From Caryophanales bacterium UBA4100 (lineage in GTDB: Bacteria > Bacillota > Bacilli > Paenibacillales > UBA4045), in contig DFXU01000050.1 of NCBI GenBank assembly GCA_002383285.1, positions 1,540 to 25,835 on the forward strand: DNA of 24,296 bases. The letters run 5' to 3'. The notes beneath the pieces were generated by a model, which saw only the letters and a list, made by a program, of their open reading frames with translations, did not search any database and was not told where the DNA came from. This document shows, piece by piece, positions 6,602-13,553 of this stretch; positions within the stretch are counted from its first letter, which is position 1, and the number at the start of each line of letters is the position of its first letter. The position numbers and the translations under genes were made by a program.

Positions 6602-7804
6602 TTGACATTGCCAGAGCGATTATCCGGGAGAAAAGTGAAAGATGTGTATGAATGGATTCGCAAATGGGGGACCATATCCAAGCAGGAAGTCAAAGAGGTC
6701 AGCGGTCTTACAACCAGTACGTTAACACGTATTCTCGAGGAATTAGTTCATGCTGGATTTATTATAGAGGTTGGATTAGGAGATTCTACAGGAGGGAGAC
6801 CTCCGATTCTGTATCAGACCAACGCTACATATTCCCATATATTCGGGTTGGATATATCTCGAGGTAATACAAAGCTGATCCTCTGTAATATGCATCTGGA
6901 GAAGGTTGATGATTACATATGGAAGATGAATGAATTTATGACACCTGAGCACTTGCTGCAGGAGGTCGTTCAGGCAACCAATAGAATGATAGAGAAGCAT
7001 GGATTGAGAAGAGAGGCTATCCTTGGAATGGGTATAGGAGCAGTCGGTCCCATTGATCATAAGCAAGGTACTATTATCGCGCCTAAGAACTTTCCTTCTA
7101 GTGGGTGGGAGCAAGTTGAGATCATTGCAGTACTACAAGATGAGCTTGGATTAGAGGTGTTCTTGGACAGTGGGGCTAACACAGCCTTGCTGGGTGAATA
7201 TTGGTATCATGCAACTGATCGACTCGAGCATTTGTTATATGTTCATATCGGAGTAGGTATTCGTTCATCAATGATGGTTGGGGGCAAGTTAGTTTATGGT
7301 GCTGTGGATATGGAAGGCGCTGCAGGTCAGATGATTATCCAGACCGATGGAGTCCCTCCTAGACATGCTTCAGGTAATTATGGGTGTTGGGAATCGTATA
7401 CGTCGATATATGCCCTAGAACAAGCAGCGATATCTTATCTAAGGCAGGGTAGGGAATCGACATTACGGAATAAGACTTCTTATGACCAAGCGGTTACGCT
7501 TGTCGACTTGGAAGCTGCTTTACAGGAAGGCGATTCATTAGCTAAGGAAATTTTTACACAATCAGCCTCTTACTTCGGTATTGGTCTTGCCAATTTATTG
7601 AATATTCTCCATCCACAGAAAGTCATATTAGGTGGGGCATTAATTACAGGGAATGAGCTGTTCTTTGAGAGTGCTAAGAAGGTGGCAATTCAGAAAACAT
7701 ACTATTACCCAACCTACCAAGTTATATTCGAGAAAAGTAAATTAGGTGAAGATGCTGTTGCGATAGGTGCTGCGGCCCTTGTAGTTCAACAGCTTACCAT
7801 ATAG
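6602..7804 (+). CDS. ROK-family transcriptional regulator (NagC/XylR type)
   Basis: About 400 residues. An N-terminal winged helix-turn-helix (about residues 12-60, with TSTLTRILEELVHAGFI) is followed by a ROK sugar-kinase-like domain (GLDISRGNTKLIL, GMGIGAVGPID, HIGVGIRSSMMVGGKLVYG). I chose TTG at 6602 because AGGGG (6588-6592) lies 9 nt before it; the in-frame ATG at 6593 touches that site directly. The kinase residues are gone: the usual N-D-A-N reads DSGANTALLGE, and the zinc motif GH...CxCGxxGC is reduced to GAAGQMII...HASGNYGC. It should therefore act only as a sugar-responsive DNA-binding protein. The gene directly upstream of the formylglycine-generating enzyme (29-nt gap) is likely in the same transcript. 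Confidence 0.92.
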   Translation: MTLPERLSGRKVKDVYEWIRKWGTISKQEVKEVSGLTTSTLTRILEELVHAGFIIEVGLGDSTGGRPPILYQTNATYSHIFGLDISRGNTKLILCNMHLEKVDDYIWKMNEFMTPEHLLQEVVQATNRMIEKHGLRREAILGMGIGAVGPIDHKQGTIIAPKNFPSSGWEQVEIIAVLQDELGLEVFLDSGANTALLGEYWYHATDRLEHLLYVHIGVGIRSSMMVGGKLVYGAVDMEGAAGQMIIQTDGVPPRHASGNYGCWESYTSIYALEQAAISYLRQGRESTLRNKTSYDQAVTLVDLEAALQEGDSLAKEIFTQSASYFGIGLANLLNILHPQKVILGGALITGNELFFESAKKVAIQKTYYYPTYQVIFEKSKLGEDAVAIGAAALVVQQLTI

Positions 7805-7833
7805 GTACAATTTGTTAGGAAAGGGGTATCAGA

Positions 7834-8814
7834 GTGGACACTCAGAAATCATGCTGCGCCGCTAGTAGAACACAGGTTGATTTGGGACGAGATGCTGCAT
7901 CATCGACTCAAGTGAATATAGATAGGGTTGCTGATACGAATAGCTCGAATAAATTAGAAGGCATGATTCTTATTCCAGATGGCGAATTCCATATGGGTAC
8001 CGATCATGGAGAAGGATTTCCTAGTGATGGTGAAGGACCTATTCGGAAGGTGAGGATGAGATCCTTCTACATATCTCCATATGCTGTAACGAATGCGGCC
8101 TTTAAAGCTTTTGTTGATGATACAGGATTTATAACGGAGGCAGAGCAGTACGGATGGTCATATGTGTTCCACCTGCTTGCCTCTGATGATGTGAAGAAGA
8201 AAGTAACGAATGCACCACAGCAGGTGCCTTGGTGGTTAGTAGTCGAAGGTGCCTATTGGGCGCGGCCCGAAGGTGAGGACTCCCATATTGAGGATCGGTT
8301 GGACCATCCCGTTGTTCATATATCTTGGAACGATGCCGAGCAGTATTGTCGATGGGCAGGACAAAGATTGCCTACAGAAGCGGAATGGGAATATGCAGCT
8401 CGTGGAGGATTAGAGAGGAAGACATACCCATGGGGGGACTTGCTGAAGCAGGACAATGAGCATCAATGTAACATATGGCAAGGGAAATTCCCCGATAAGA
8501 ATCATGGCAGTGATGGGTATGTCGGTACTGCGCCTGTACATGCGTATAAGCCAAACGGGTATGGTCTATATAACATGTCAGGCAATGTTTGGGAATGGTG
8601 TGCGGACTCCTTCACACCCGAATACCATACGGTTACAGAGGTCGATAACCCTTTCTTCAGCAAGGAGACGGGAAAGAAATCCATGCGAGGCGGCTCTTAT
8701 TTATGCCATCAATCGTATTGCAATCGCTATCGATTAGCAGCCAGGAGCTCCAACACGCCTGATAGCTCAACGGGAAATTGTGGATTTAGAACGGTGGCAG
8801 ATGCGACTGTATAA
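7834..8814 (+). CDS. Formylglycine-generating enzyme (sulfatase-activating, SUMF1 family)
   Basis: This 326-residue enzyme would oxidise a target cysteine in sulfatases to the catalytic formylglycine, in an oxygen- and copper-dependent way. The C-terminal block GGSYLCHQSYCNRYR contains both active-site cysteines (Cys291 and Cys296), followed by AARSSNTPDSS and GFR. This is the true enzyme signature, and many relatives with only the fold lack these cysteines. Also seen are GGEFHMG-like PDGEFHMGT, HPVVHISWNDAEQYCRWAGQRLPTEAEWEYAARGG and MSGNVWEWC. A Cys-Cys pair at residues 7-8 (CCAASR) is also present in some family members. The start is GTG at 7834 behind AGGAAAGGGG. There is no signal peptide. 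No sulfatase gene is in the window, so its partner lies elsewhere. Confidence 0.93.
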   Translation: MDTQKSCCAASRTQVDLGRDAASSTQVNIDRVADTNSSNKLEGMILIPDGEFHMGTDHGEGFPSDGEGPIRKVRMRSFYISPYAVTNAAFKAFVDDTGFITEAEQYGWSYVFHLLASDDVKKKVTNAPQQVPWWLVVEGAYWARPEGEDSHIEDRLDHPVVHISWNDAEQYCRWAGQRLPTEAEWEYAARGGLERKTYPWGDLLKQDNEHQCNIWQGKFPDKNHGSDGYVGTAPVHAYKPNGYGLYNMSGNVWEWCADSFTPEYHTVTEVDNPFFSKETGKKSMRGGSYLCHQSYCNRYRLAARSSNTPDSSTGNCGFRTVADATV

Positions 8815-8873
8815 CTCTTATACCAATAGCGGATGATAATAAGATCACCCATAAAAAGGAGATCAAACCAATA

Positions 8874-9080
8874 ATGGCAAACAACAAAAATTATAATCGT
8901 AATGAGCATGATGGCAGCGACAATAACAATCCGAGTGCATCAACTGTTCATGGTGGAGAGCTGAGGAATGGTCGACTTAGCCAGTTGAAGAATAACAACC
9001 CTGAAGATAAGCGTATACCGAATGAATTCATTAATGTAAGTGTACAAGAAGATGCCGAGCACCAAGGGGATCGTGTATAA
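8874..9080 (+). CDS. Small Asn-rich hydrophilic protein of unknown function
   Basis: A 68-residue reading frame begins at an ATG with AAGGAG about 12 nt upstream, a rather wide spacing. The product has many Asn and Asp residues, no Cys, no hydrophobic segment and no signal peptide, and looks disordered. The C-terminal part RIPNEFINVSVQEDAEHQGDRV looks the most conserved-like, but I recognise no family. It lies 59 nt behind the formylglycine-generating enzyme and is followed by a strong terminator. That position, together with the clean start and stop, supports a real gene. The composition recalls small spore or stress proteins, but this is only an impression. Confidence 0.6.
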   Translation: MANNKNYNRNEHDGSDNNNPSASTVHGGELRNGRLSQLKNNNPEDKRIPNEFINVSVQEDAEHQGDRV

Positions 9081-9109
9081 TTTCCAGAACCATGCAATAG
9101 ATATCGGAT

Positions 9110-9141
9110 GGGACACCTAACTAAGGAGGTGCCCTTTTTTT
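9110..9141 (+). terminator. Rho-independent terminator ending the MreB-ROK-FGE-small protein block
   Basis: GGG-A-CACCT (9110-9118) pairs with AGGTGCCC (9127-9134) with a single bulged A, and is followed by seven T residues (9135-9141). It lies 30 nt after the stop of the small Asn-rich gene. It marks the end of the upstream transcript, so the following PAS-GGDEF-EAL gene must have its own promoter. Confidence 0.88.
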
Positions 9142-9175
9142 AATTCTCGATGTGAATAGAGGGATATTATAGATC

Positions 9176-9235
9176 GTTGTCGAAGATGACTTTAGAGGTT
9201 CGACAACTGAGATAATGAGTAATACTACTTATACT
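9176..9235 (+). promoter_or_regulatory. Inverted repeat and possible promoter before the PAS-GGDEF-EAL gene
   Basis: A perfect 9-bp inverted repeat, GTTGTCGAA (9176-9184) and TTCGACAAC (9199-9207), has a 14-nt spacer. Directly after it, CTGAGA (9207-9212) and TATACT (9230-9235), 17 nt apart, could be -35 and -10 boxes (four and five of six matches). The repeat would then sit just upstream of the -35 box, a place for an activator or repressor. It has no T-run, so it is not a terminator. It does not look like a cyclic di-GMP riboswitch. Confidence 0.4.
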
Positions 9236-9258
9236 AGGTGTCTAGGGAGGTATTAATC

Positions 9259-11127
9259 ATGCGACATACAACAACCCTATTTTTTTGTTTCGTAATCTTG
9301 CTAGTGAATGGATCTAGTGTATTCTACCTGAATGACCCTTCTGTCAAGAGTGTAGTCATATTGATAGTAAATCTAGTTGTTGCATGGATTGTAGGACAAC
9401 AAATAGATAAGTACATATATACTAAGAAAGAATTAGGTAATACACAATTAAGTCTGAAGCAGCACTCGTATGGTCTAGATTCCACGATGGATGGGGTTGG
9501 TATAACCAACGAGAATGGGGATTTCGAATATGTTAATCAGTCTCATATCAATTTATATGGATACACTAAGAAAGAATTCCTGCAGTCCAATTGGAGCATG
9601 TGCTATAGCGAGGATACAATTGCGAAGCTTGGGAAGGATGCGATTCCAGCTTTAGAGGACAATGGATATTGGCGGGGAGAGGCCGAGGGAATTCGGAAGA
9701 ATGGGACTACATTTCCTCAGGAAATTGTTCTTTCCCGAATCAAGGATAGTAAAAAAGTCTTCTGTATAGTACGAGATGTTACTGAGCAGAAATTGGCAGA
9801 AGACAATATTAAGCGCATGGCATTGACGAATGAACTAACACATCTACATAATCGACGCAGCCTCCTTCTCACTCTTGATCAACTTATAATGGAGAAGGAT
9901 TCATTCTATGTATTATTCCTAGATATAGATCGCTTTAAAGTAACGAATGATACGTTAGGGCATGAAGCAGGAGATAGGGTCTTAGTGGATGTTGCTACAA
10001 GATTAGCCTCATTCCAGGATGAGTATACATCTGTGTTTCATATTGGCGGAGATGAGTTCATCTTGACGATTAATAATAAAAGTGAACATGAAACAGCTCA
10101 GGTTGCTTCAAGGCTCGTACAGGAAATTGATAACCCATACTTTGTTTCAGAAAATTCTATTAAGATAACGGTAAGCATTGGTATTAGTTGTTACCCTGAT
10201 CATCACATTGAGAAGGAGGGGCTGCTTAAGCTGGCTGATGCTGCTATGTATTATGCAAAGCTAACTGGGGGAAATCACTATCAATTTATCAATAAAGAGA
10301 TCATGGACTCTAGGGAAAGAAAGTCTTTCTTAGAATTAGAATTAAAAAAAGCGATTCTGAATCAGGAGCTTTCACTTCATTATCAACCTATAGTTGACTT
10401 GCAATTCAATAAAATTGTAGGTGTGGAAGCTTTATTACGGTGGCAGCATCCTAAATTAGGCAGCTTATCTCCTTATGAATTTATTCCGATTGCTGAAGAG
10501 ACGGGTCTAATTATTGATATTGGAAGATGGGTAATACAAGAAGCCTTATATCAGAGGAGTCTCTGGAAGAAGGAAGGATTTCCATTACAAATATCTGTTA
10601 ATATTTCAAAGCGTCAATTGAAGAGAGACCGTACACTAGTCAATTATATTCAATCCTGTTTAGTTAAACATCATATGCTCCCAGGTGATTTAGAGCTTGA
10701 AGTTACTGAAAGCGTAATGGAAAATTACGACATAATCCTTCCGGTGCTCAATGAAATGAGGAGGATCGGCATCAAAATTGCGATTGATGATTTTGGTACT
10801 GGCTTTTCTTCGCTTGGGTTACTGAAGCATCTGCCAATTGACAGTCTGAAAATTGATCAAACCTTTATTAGAGATCTCGATGAGAATCAGATAGATTTAG
10901 CTATTGTGAAATCTATAATCGAGATTGGGAATAGCTTGGATATAACCATTACAGCTGAAGGTATAGAAATAATAGAGCAGCTAAAAATCCTAAAGGACTT
11001 AAAGTGCACTCTTGGACAGGGCTATTACTTAAGTCATCCTCTATCTTCACAGCAATTTAATGAAACGTTTATAAAGACAGATTTAGTCAATGAGAAGAAC
11101 ATCGAGACTAAGATAGGATTAGACTAA
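9259..11127 (+). CDS. Membrane-bound PAS-GGDEF-EAL protein (cyclic di-GMP turnover)
   Basis: About 622 residues. The ATG at 9259 is preceded by AGGGAGG at 8 nt; a GTG at 9238 has no such site. Two N-terminal membrane helices (about residues 4-24 and 28-50) are followed by a PAS domain, a diguanylate cyclase domain with intact GGDEF (263-267), and a phosphodiesterase domain with EAL (390-392), EVTES, DDFG (Asp510-Asp511) and a C-terminal QGYYLSHPL. Both domains keep their signature residues, so the protein could make or break cyclic di-GMP. No RxxD inhibitory site is seen before GGDEF. The PAS domain probably senses a small ligand or redox state; no ligand residue can be assigned. The gene reads visibly more AT-rich than the transporter locus downstream. 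Confidence 0.95.
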   Translation: MRHTTTLFFCFVILLVNGSSVFYLNDPSVKSVVILIVNLVVAWIVGQQIDKYIYTKKELGNTQLSLKQHSYGLDSTMDGVGITNENGDFEYVNQSHINLYGYTKKEFLQSNWSMCYSEDTIAKLGKDAIPALEDNGYWRGEAEGIRKNGTTFPQEIVLSRIKDSKKVFCIVRDVTEQKLAEDNIKRMALTNELTHLHNRRSLLLTLDQLIMEKDSFYVLFLDIDRFKVTNDTLGHEAGDRVLVDVATRLASFQDEYTSVFHIGGDEFILTINNKSEHETAQVASRLVQEIDNPYFVSENSIKITVSIGISCYPDHHIEKEGLLKLADAAMYYAKLTGGNHYQFINKEIMDSRERKSFLELELKKAILNQELSLHYQPIVDLQFNKIVGVEALLRWQHPKLGSLSPYEFIPIAEETGLIIDIGRWVIQEALYQRSLWKKEGFPLQISVNISKRQLKRDRTLVNYIQSCLVKHHMLPGDLELEVTESVMENYDIILPVLNEMRRIGIKIAIDDFGTGFSSLGLLKHLPIDSLKIDQTFIRDLDENQIDLAIVKSIIEIGNSLDITITAEGIEIIEQLKILKDLKCTLGQGYYLSHPLSSQQFNETFIKTDLVNEKNIETKIGLD

Positions 11128-11158
11128 TTACACGAGTTATCGTGTTGAGGAGGTTAAC

Positions 11159-11722
11159 ATGTCCATCATACCAAGTTTATTGGAATTCAATAAGAAATTT
11201 GTAGAAGAGAAGCAGTATGAAGCATATTTGACCGATAAGTTCCCAGATAAGAAGGTAGCGGTACTCACCTGTATGGATACGAGGCTCGTCGAATTAATTG
11301 TGAAGGCGTTAGGCTTCAAGAACGGGGATGCGAAGTTCATTAAGAATGCAGGTGCTATACTAACCCAGCCCTTCGGCAGCGCTATGCGAAGTATTCTCGT
11401 TGCTGTATATGAACTAGGTGCACGCGAAGTGTTAGTCGTTGGCCACCATGGCTGCGGGATGACTAACTTGGATGCCAAAGGGATGATCAACAAATTTACT
11501 GAGCGTGGTATTGATCCGTTAGCGATAGAGACGCTAGAGAATGCAGGTATTCGTATGGAGAAGTTTCTGCGAGGCTTCGAAAGCTCAGAGGAAGGCGTTA
11601 TGCACAGTGTGAGGATGATCCGTAAGCACCCACTATTCCCTAAGGATATTCCTGTTCATGGATTTATTATGGATCCGGAGACAGGTGCTCTGGAGGTTAT
11701 GGTACTGGATTATAGGGAGTAA
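11159..11722 (+). CDS. Beta-class carbonic anhydrase
   Basis: This 187-residue zinc enzyme interconverts carbon dioxide and bicarbonate in the cytoplasm. The zinc ligands and the Asp-Arg dyad are present: CMDTR (Cys38, Asp40, Arg42) and HHGC (His96, Cys99), in the contexts VAVLTCMDTRLVE and VVGHHGCGM. IKNAGAILTQPF is the substrate-side loop. The length fits the short beta-carbonic anhydrases of Bacillota such as B. subtilis YtiB. The start codon has a very strong GAGGAGG. It is 31 nt behind the cyclic di-GMP gene and may share its transcript. It is closed by a clear terminator at 11817-11845. Confidence 0.94.
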   Translation: MSIIPSLLEFNKKFVEEKQYEAYLTDKFPDKKVAVLTCMDTRLVELIVKALGFKNGDAKFIKNAGAILTQPFGSAMRSILVAVYELGAREVLVVGHHGCGMTNLDAKGMINKFTERGIDPLAIETLENAGIRMEKFLRGFESSEEGVMHSVRMIRKHPLFPKDIPVHGFIMDPETGALEVMVLDYRE

Positions 11723-11816
11723 ATGGGGGATCTATCGTTAGTATTAGCCATCCATGGGACTAGTATCGGAGAAATAGTAACGTATTGCAATTAATTGATT
11801 AGGATTCTGTAAACAG

Positions 11817-11845
11817 ACAACTAAAGAGAATTTAGTTGTTTTTTT
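11817..11845 (+). terminator. Rho-independent terminator behind the carbonic anhydrase
   Basis: A perfect 9-bp stem, ACAACTAAA (11817-11825) and TTTAGTTGT (11831-11839), encloses a 5-nt loop and is followed by six T residues. It separates the carbonic anhydrase transcript from the sugar-transport locus. Confidence 0.88.
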
Positions 11846-11853
11846 GCGCTAAT

Positions 11854-11937
11854 TTACTGTGAAAGGTCTAGTAGCTTCGAGATACTCGGCTTTGTCATAT
11901 CGAAGTGCTCGGCTAGCATCGTCAACTGAATTTTGAT
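11854..11937 (-). pseudogene. Fragment of an ArsR-type helix-turn-helix regulator gene
   Basis: Read on the minus strand, these bases give an open stretch of about 27 codons between two stops. It contains QLTMLAEHFDMTKPSISKLL, which closely follows the recognition-helix region of ArsR/SdpR-type repressors (pattern LAEHFDMTKPSISxHL). There is no start codon, no ribosome binding site, and no dimerisation region on either side: a TAA lies directly before it and TAA ends it. It is best seen as a decayed remnant next to the carbonic anhydrase terminator. The match is by eye only. Confidence 0.5.
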
Positions 11938-12016
11938 TTACTCTGTATATTTTGGAATCGATCAATAAGGTATTCTGGGTACCAAAAAAAGATGAGCAAA
12001 TCCAAATATAGCTTCA

Positions 12017-12045
12017 TTGTCTCACCCTAATCCTTGCATTAAGAT
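12017..12045 (+). promoter_or_regulatory. Possible SigA-type promoter of the sugar-transport locus
   Basis: TTGTCT (12017-12022) and TAAGAT (12040-12045) are spaced by 17 nt, each with four of six consensus matches, and lie 54 nt before the first lipoprotein gene. No catabolite-responsive element (cre) was recognised in the region. The YesN-type regulator of the locus would be expected to bind just upstream, but no convincing direct repeats could be picked by eye. Confidence 0.35.
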
Positions 12046-12099
12046 GAATTTGTCCGAAGGAAACTCAAACTATGGAATAACGAAAGGGGAAGTTCAATC

Positions 12100-13455
12100 A
12101 TGCGTCATGCTTGGAAAAAAGGATGGATTGTAATGATGGTCCTAATTATGGTAGCGCTTACCGCATGCGCGGGTGGTGGTAATAATGCCGCTAACACTAA
12201 GAAGGAGAACACAGCTAGTCCGGCAGCTTCTGCACCGGCAGCAAAGCCTGCTGAGGAGAAGGTCGACAAAGTCACATTAAAGCTCCTTTATATATGGCCG
12301 GAATTTAAGACAACGATGGAGAAGACGATTGATCTCTTCGAAGAGAAGAATCCGAATATCGATGTAGAGCTAAGTGTAACGCCTTGGGATAAAGTGAAAG
12401 CCCAGCTTCAGACGGGTATTGCAGGGGGAGATGCACCAGACATATCCTTCATGTGGCCGAAAGACATGTCACCCTTCATTGCTTCAGATGCAGCGCTAGA
12501 TCTTACACCCTATATGGAAGCAGATCCCGCGTGGAAGGATAGCTTCGTAGACCCGGCTGTATTAAACGGCAGCACCTATGATGGCAGGATATACAATGCA
12601 CCATTCAGAGGAAGCACGACCTATATTGCTTATAACAAGGATATGTTCGAGGAGAATGGATGGGCGGAGCCAACAAGCCTAGAAGAGCTCGAGACGCTTA
12701 TGGTACAGATGATGGACAAGAATGTAACACCGTTTGCTATTGCTGGCAAGCCAGATGGCTTCCAGATTGAGAAGATCAACCAATACTTCGTTGGCTATAA
12801 TCTAATGGAATCTGGTGTACTCGAGGATCCAGAATATCGCAAGGCGCGCAAAACCGATATTGAAGGAGCGTATGCCAAGGCTTTTGTTAAATCGAAGGAA
12901 TGGAACGACAAGGGCTATTATGGGAAGAGCGCGCTTGGTGTTGCTAGAGAGCAATCGCAGGCATTGTTCTTCCAAGGTACAACCGCGATGATCATGCTGA
13001 ATAACAATGAGCTTACAGCTATGCGTAAAGGTGTTGCTGATAAGTTCGAGATGAAGTTCATGGTGTTCCCAGCGCCTGCTGGATCGAAGGATCTATTCAT
13101 GCCTGGCGGTATGGATGGCTATATGGTATACAAGAAAACCGAGCATCCGGATGAAGCAATTGTACTAATGAAGTATCTGAATTCCAAGGAAGCTCAGGAT
13201 TTGTGGGCGACGGAGACGCTTTCCGTTATGACTGTGAAGGGTGTGGAATATTCGGATCCAGACATGGCCACCTTCGCTAAGTACATTAATGTTGCAGGTA
13301 AGTACAATCAGTTCCCGGATTACAACACCGGTGATGTTGTGACGAAGAATGCTCAGGCATTCGCGAATTATCTTCAGGATGATTCTTATACACCTGAGAA
13401 GCTAGAACAACTATGGAATGACAACTACAAGCAGCAGATCGAATCCTCCAAATAG
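12100..13455 (+). CDS. ABC transporter sugar-binding lipoprotein, SBP1 (family 1)
   Basis: This 451-residue extracellular solute-binding protein is anchored by a lipidated Cys23 (signal helix up to LTAC, then a Gly/Asn/Ala/Pro-rich linker). The mature part has the family 1 plan: KLLYIWPEF, then PNIDVELSVTPWDKVKAQLQ, GDAPDISFMWP, YIAYNKDMFEENGW, and a C-terminal GGMDGYMVYKKTEHPDEAIV and YLNSKEAQDLW. Such proteins bind mono- or oligosaccharides outside the membrane; the sugar cannot be told. It is the first gene of the locus and is followed by a hairpin and the first permease pair, its likely partner. The ATG follows GAAAGGGG at a slightly wide spacing. Confidence 0.93.
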   Translation: MRHAWKKGWIVMMVLIMVALTACAGGGNNAANTKKENTASPAASAPAAKPAEEKVDKVTLKLLYIWPEFKTTMEKTIDLFEEKNPNIDVELSVTPWDKVKAQLQTGIAGGDAPDISFMWPKDMSPFIASDAALDLTPYMEADPAWKDSFVDPAVLNGSTYDGRIYNAPFRGSTTYIAYNKDMFEENGWAEPTSLEELETLMVQMMDKNVTPFAIAGKPDGFQIEKINQYFVGYNLMESGVLEDPEYRKARKTDIEGAYAKAFVKSKEWNDKGYYGKSALGVAREQSQALFFQGTTAMIMLNNNELTAMRKGVADKFEMKFMVFPAPAGSKDLFMPGGMDGYMVYKKTEHPDEAIVLMKYLNSKEAQDLWATETLSVMTVKGVEYSDPDMATFAKYINVAGKYNQFPDYNTGDVVTKNAQAFANYLQDDSYTPEKLEQLWNDNYKQQIESSK

Positions 13456-13498
13456 AGATAAACCATTGACGTGAATTGGATTGAAACAACGGAAGACG

Positions 13499-13519
13499 CC
13501 CTCACTCTTGTAGTGAGGG
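13499..13519 (+). other. Intercistronic hairpin between SBP1 and permease 1
   Basis: CCCTCACT (13499-13506) and AGTGAGGG (13512-13519) form a perfect 8-bp stem with a 5-nt loop, 44 nt after the SBP1 stop. It lacks a T-run. In many binding-protein operons such a hairpin protects the upstream message or partly stops transcription so that binding protein outnumbers permease. That role is inferred here. Confidence 0.55.
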
Positions 13520-13553
13520 TCATTCCTCACAGCAGGAAGGGAGGTTGCCATAA

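Noticed and set aside
9142..9258. Cyclic di-GMP riboswitch before the GGDEF-EAL gene
   Set aside because: The conserved GEMM core is not seen; only a simple 9-bp inverted repeat is present.
11846..12099. Catabolite-responsive element (cre) before the sugar-transport locus
   Set aside because: No site close to the cre consensus was found by eye in this gap.
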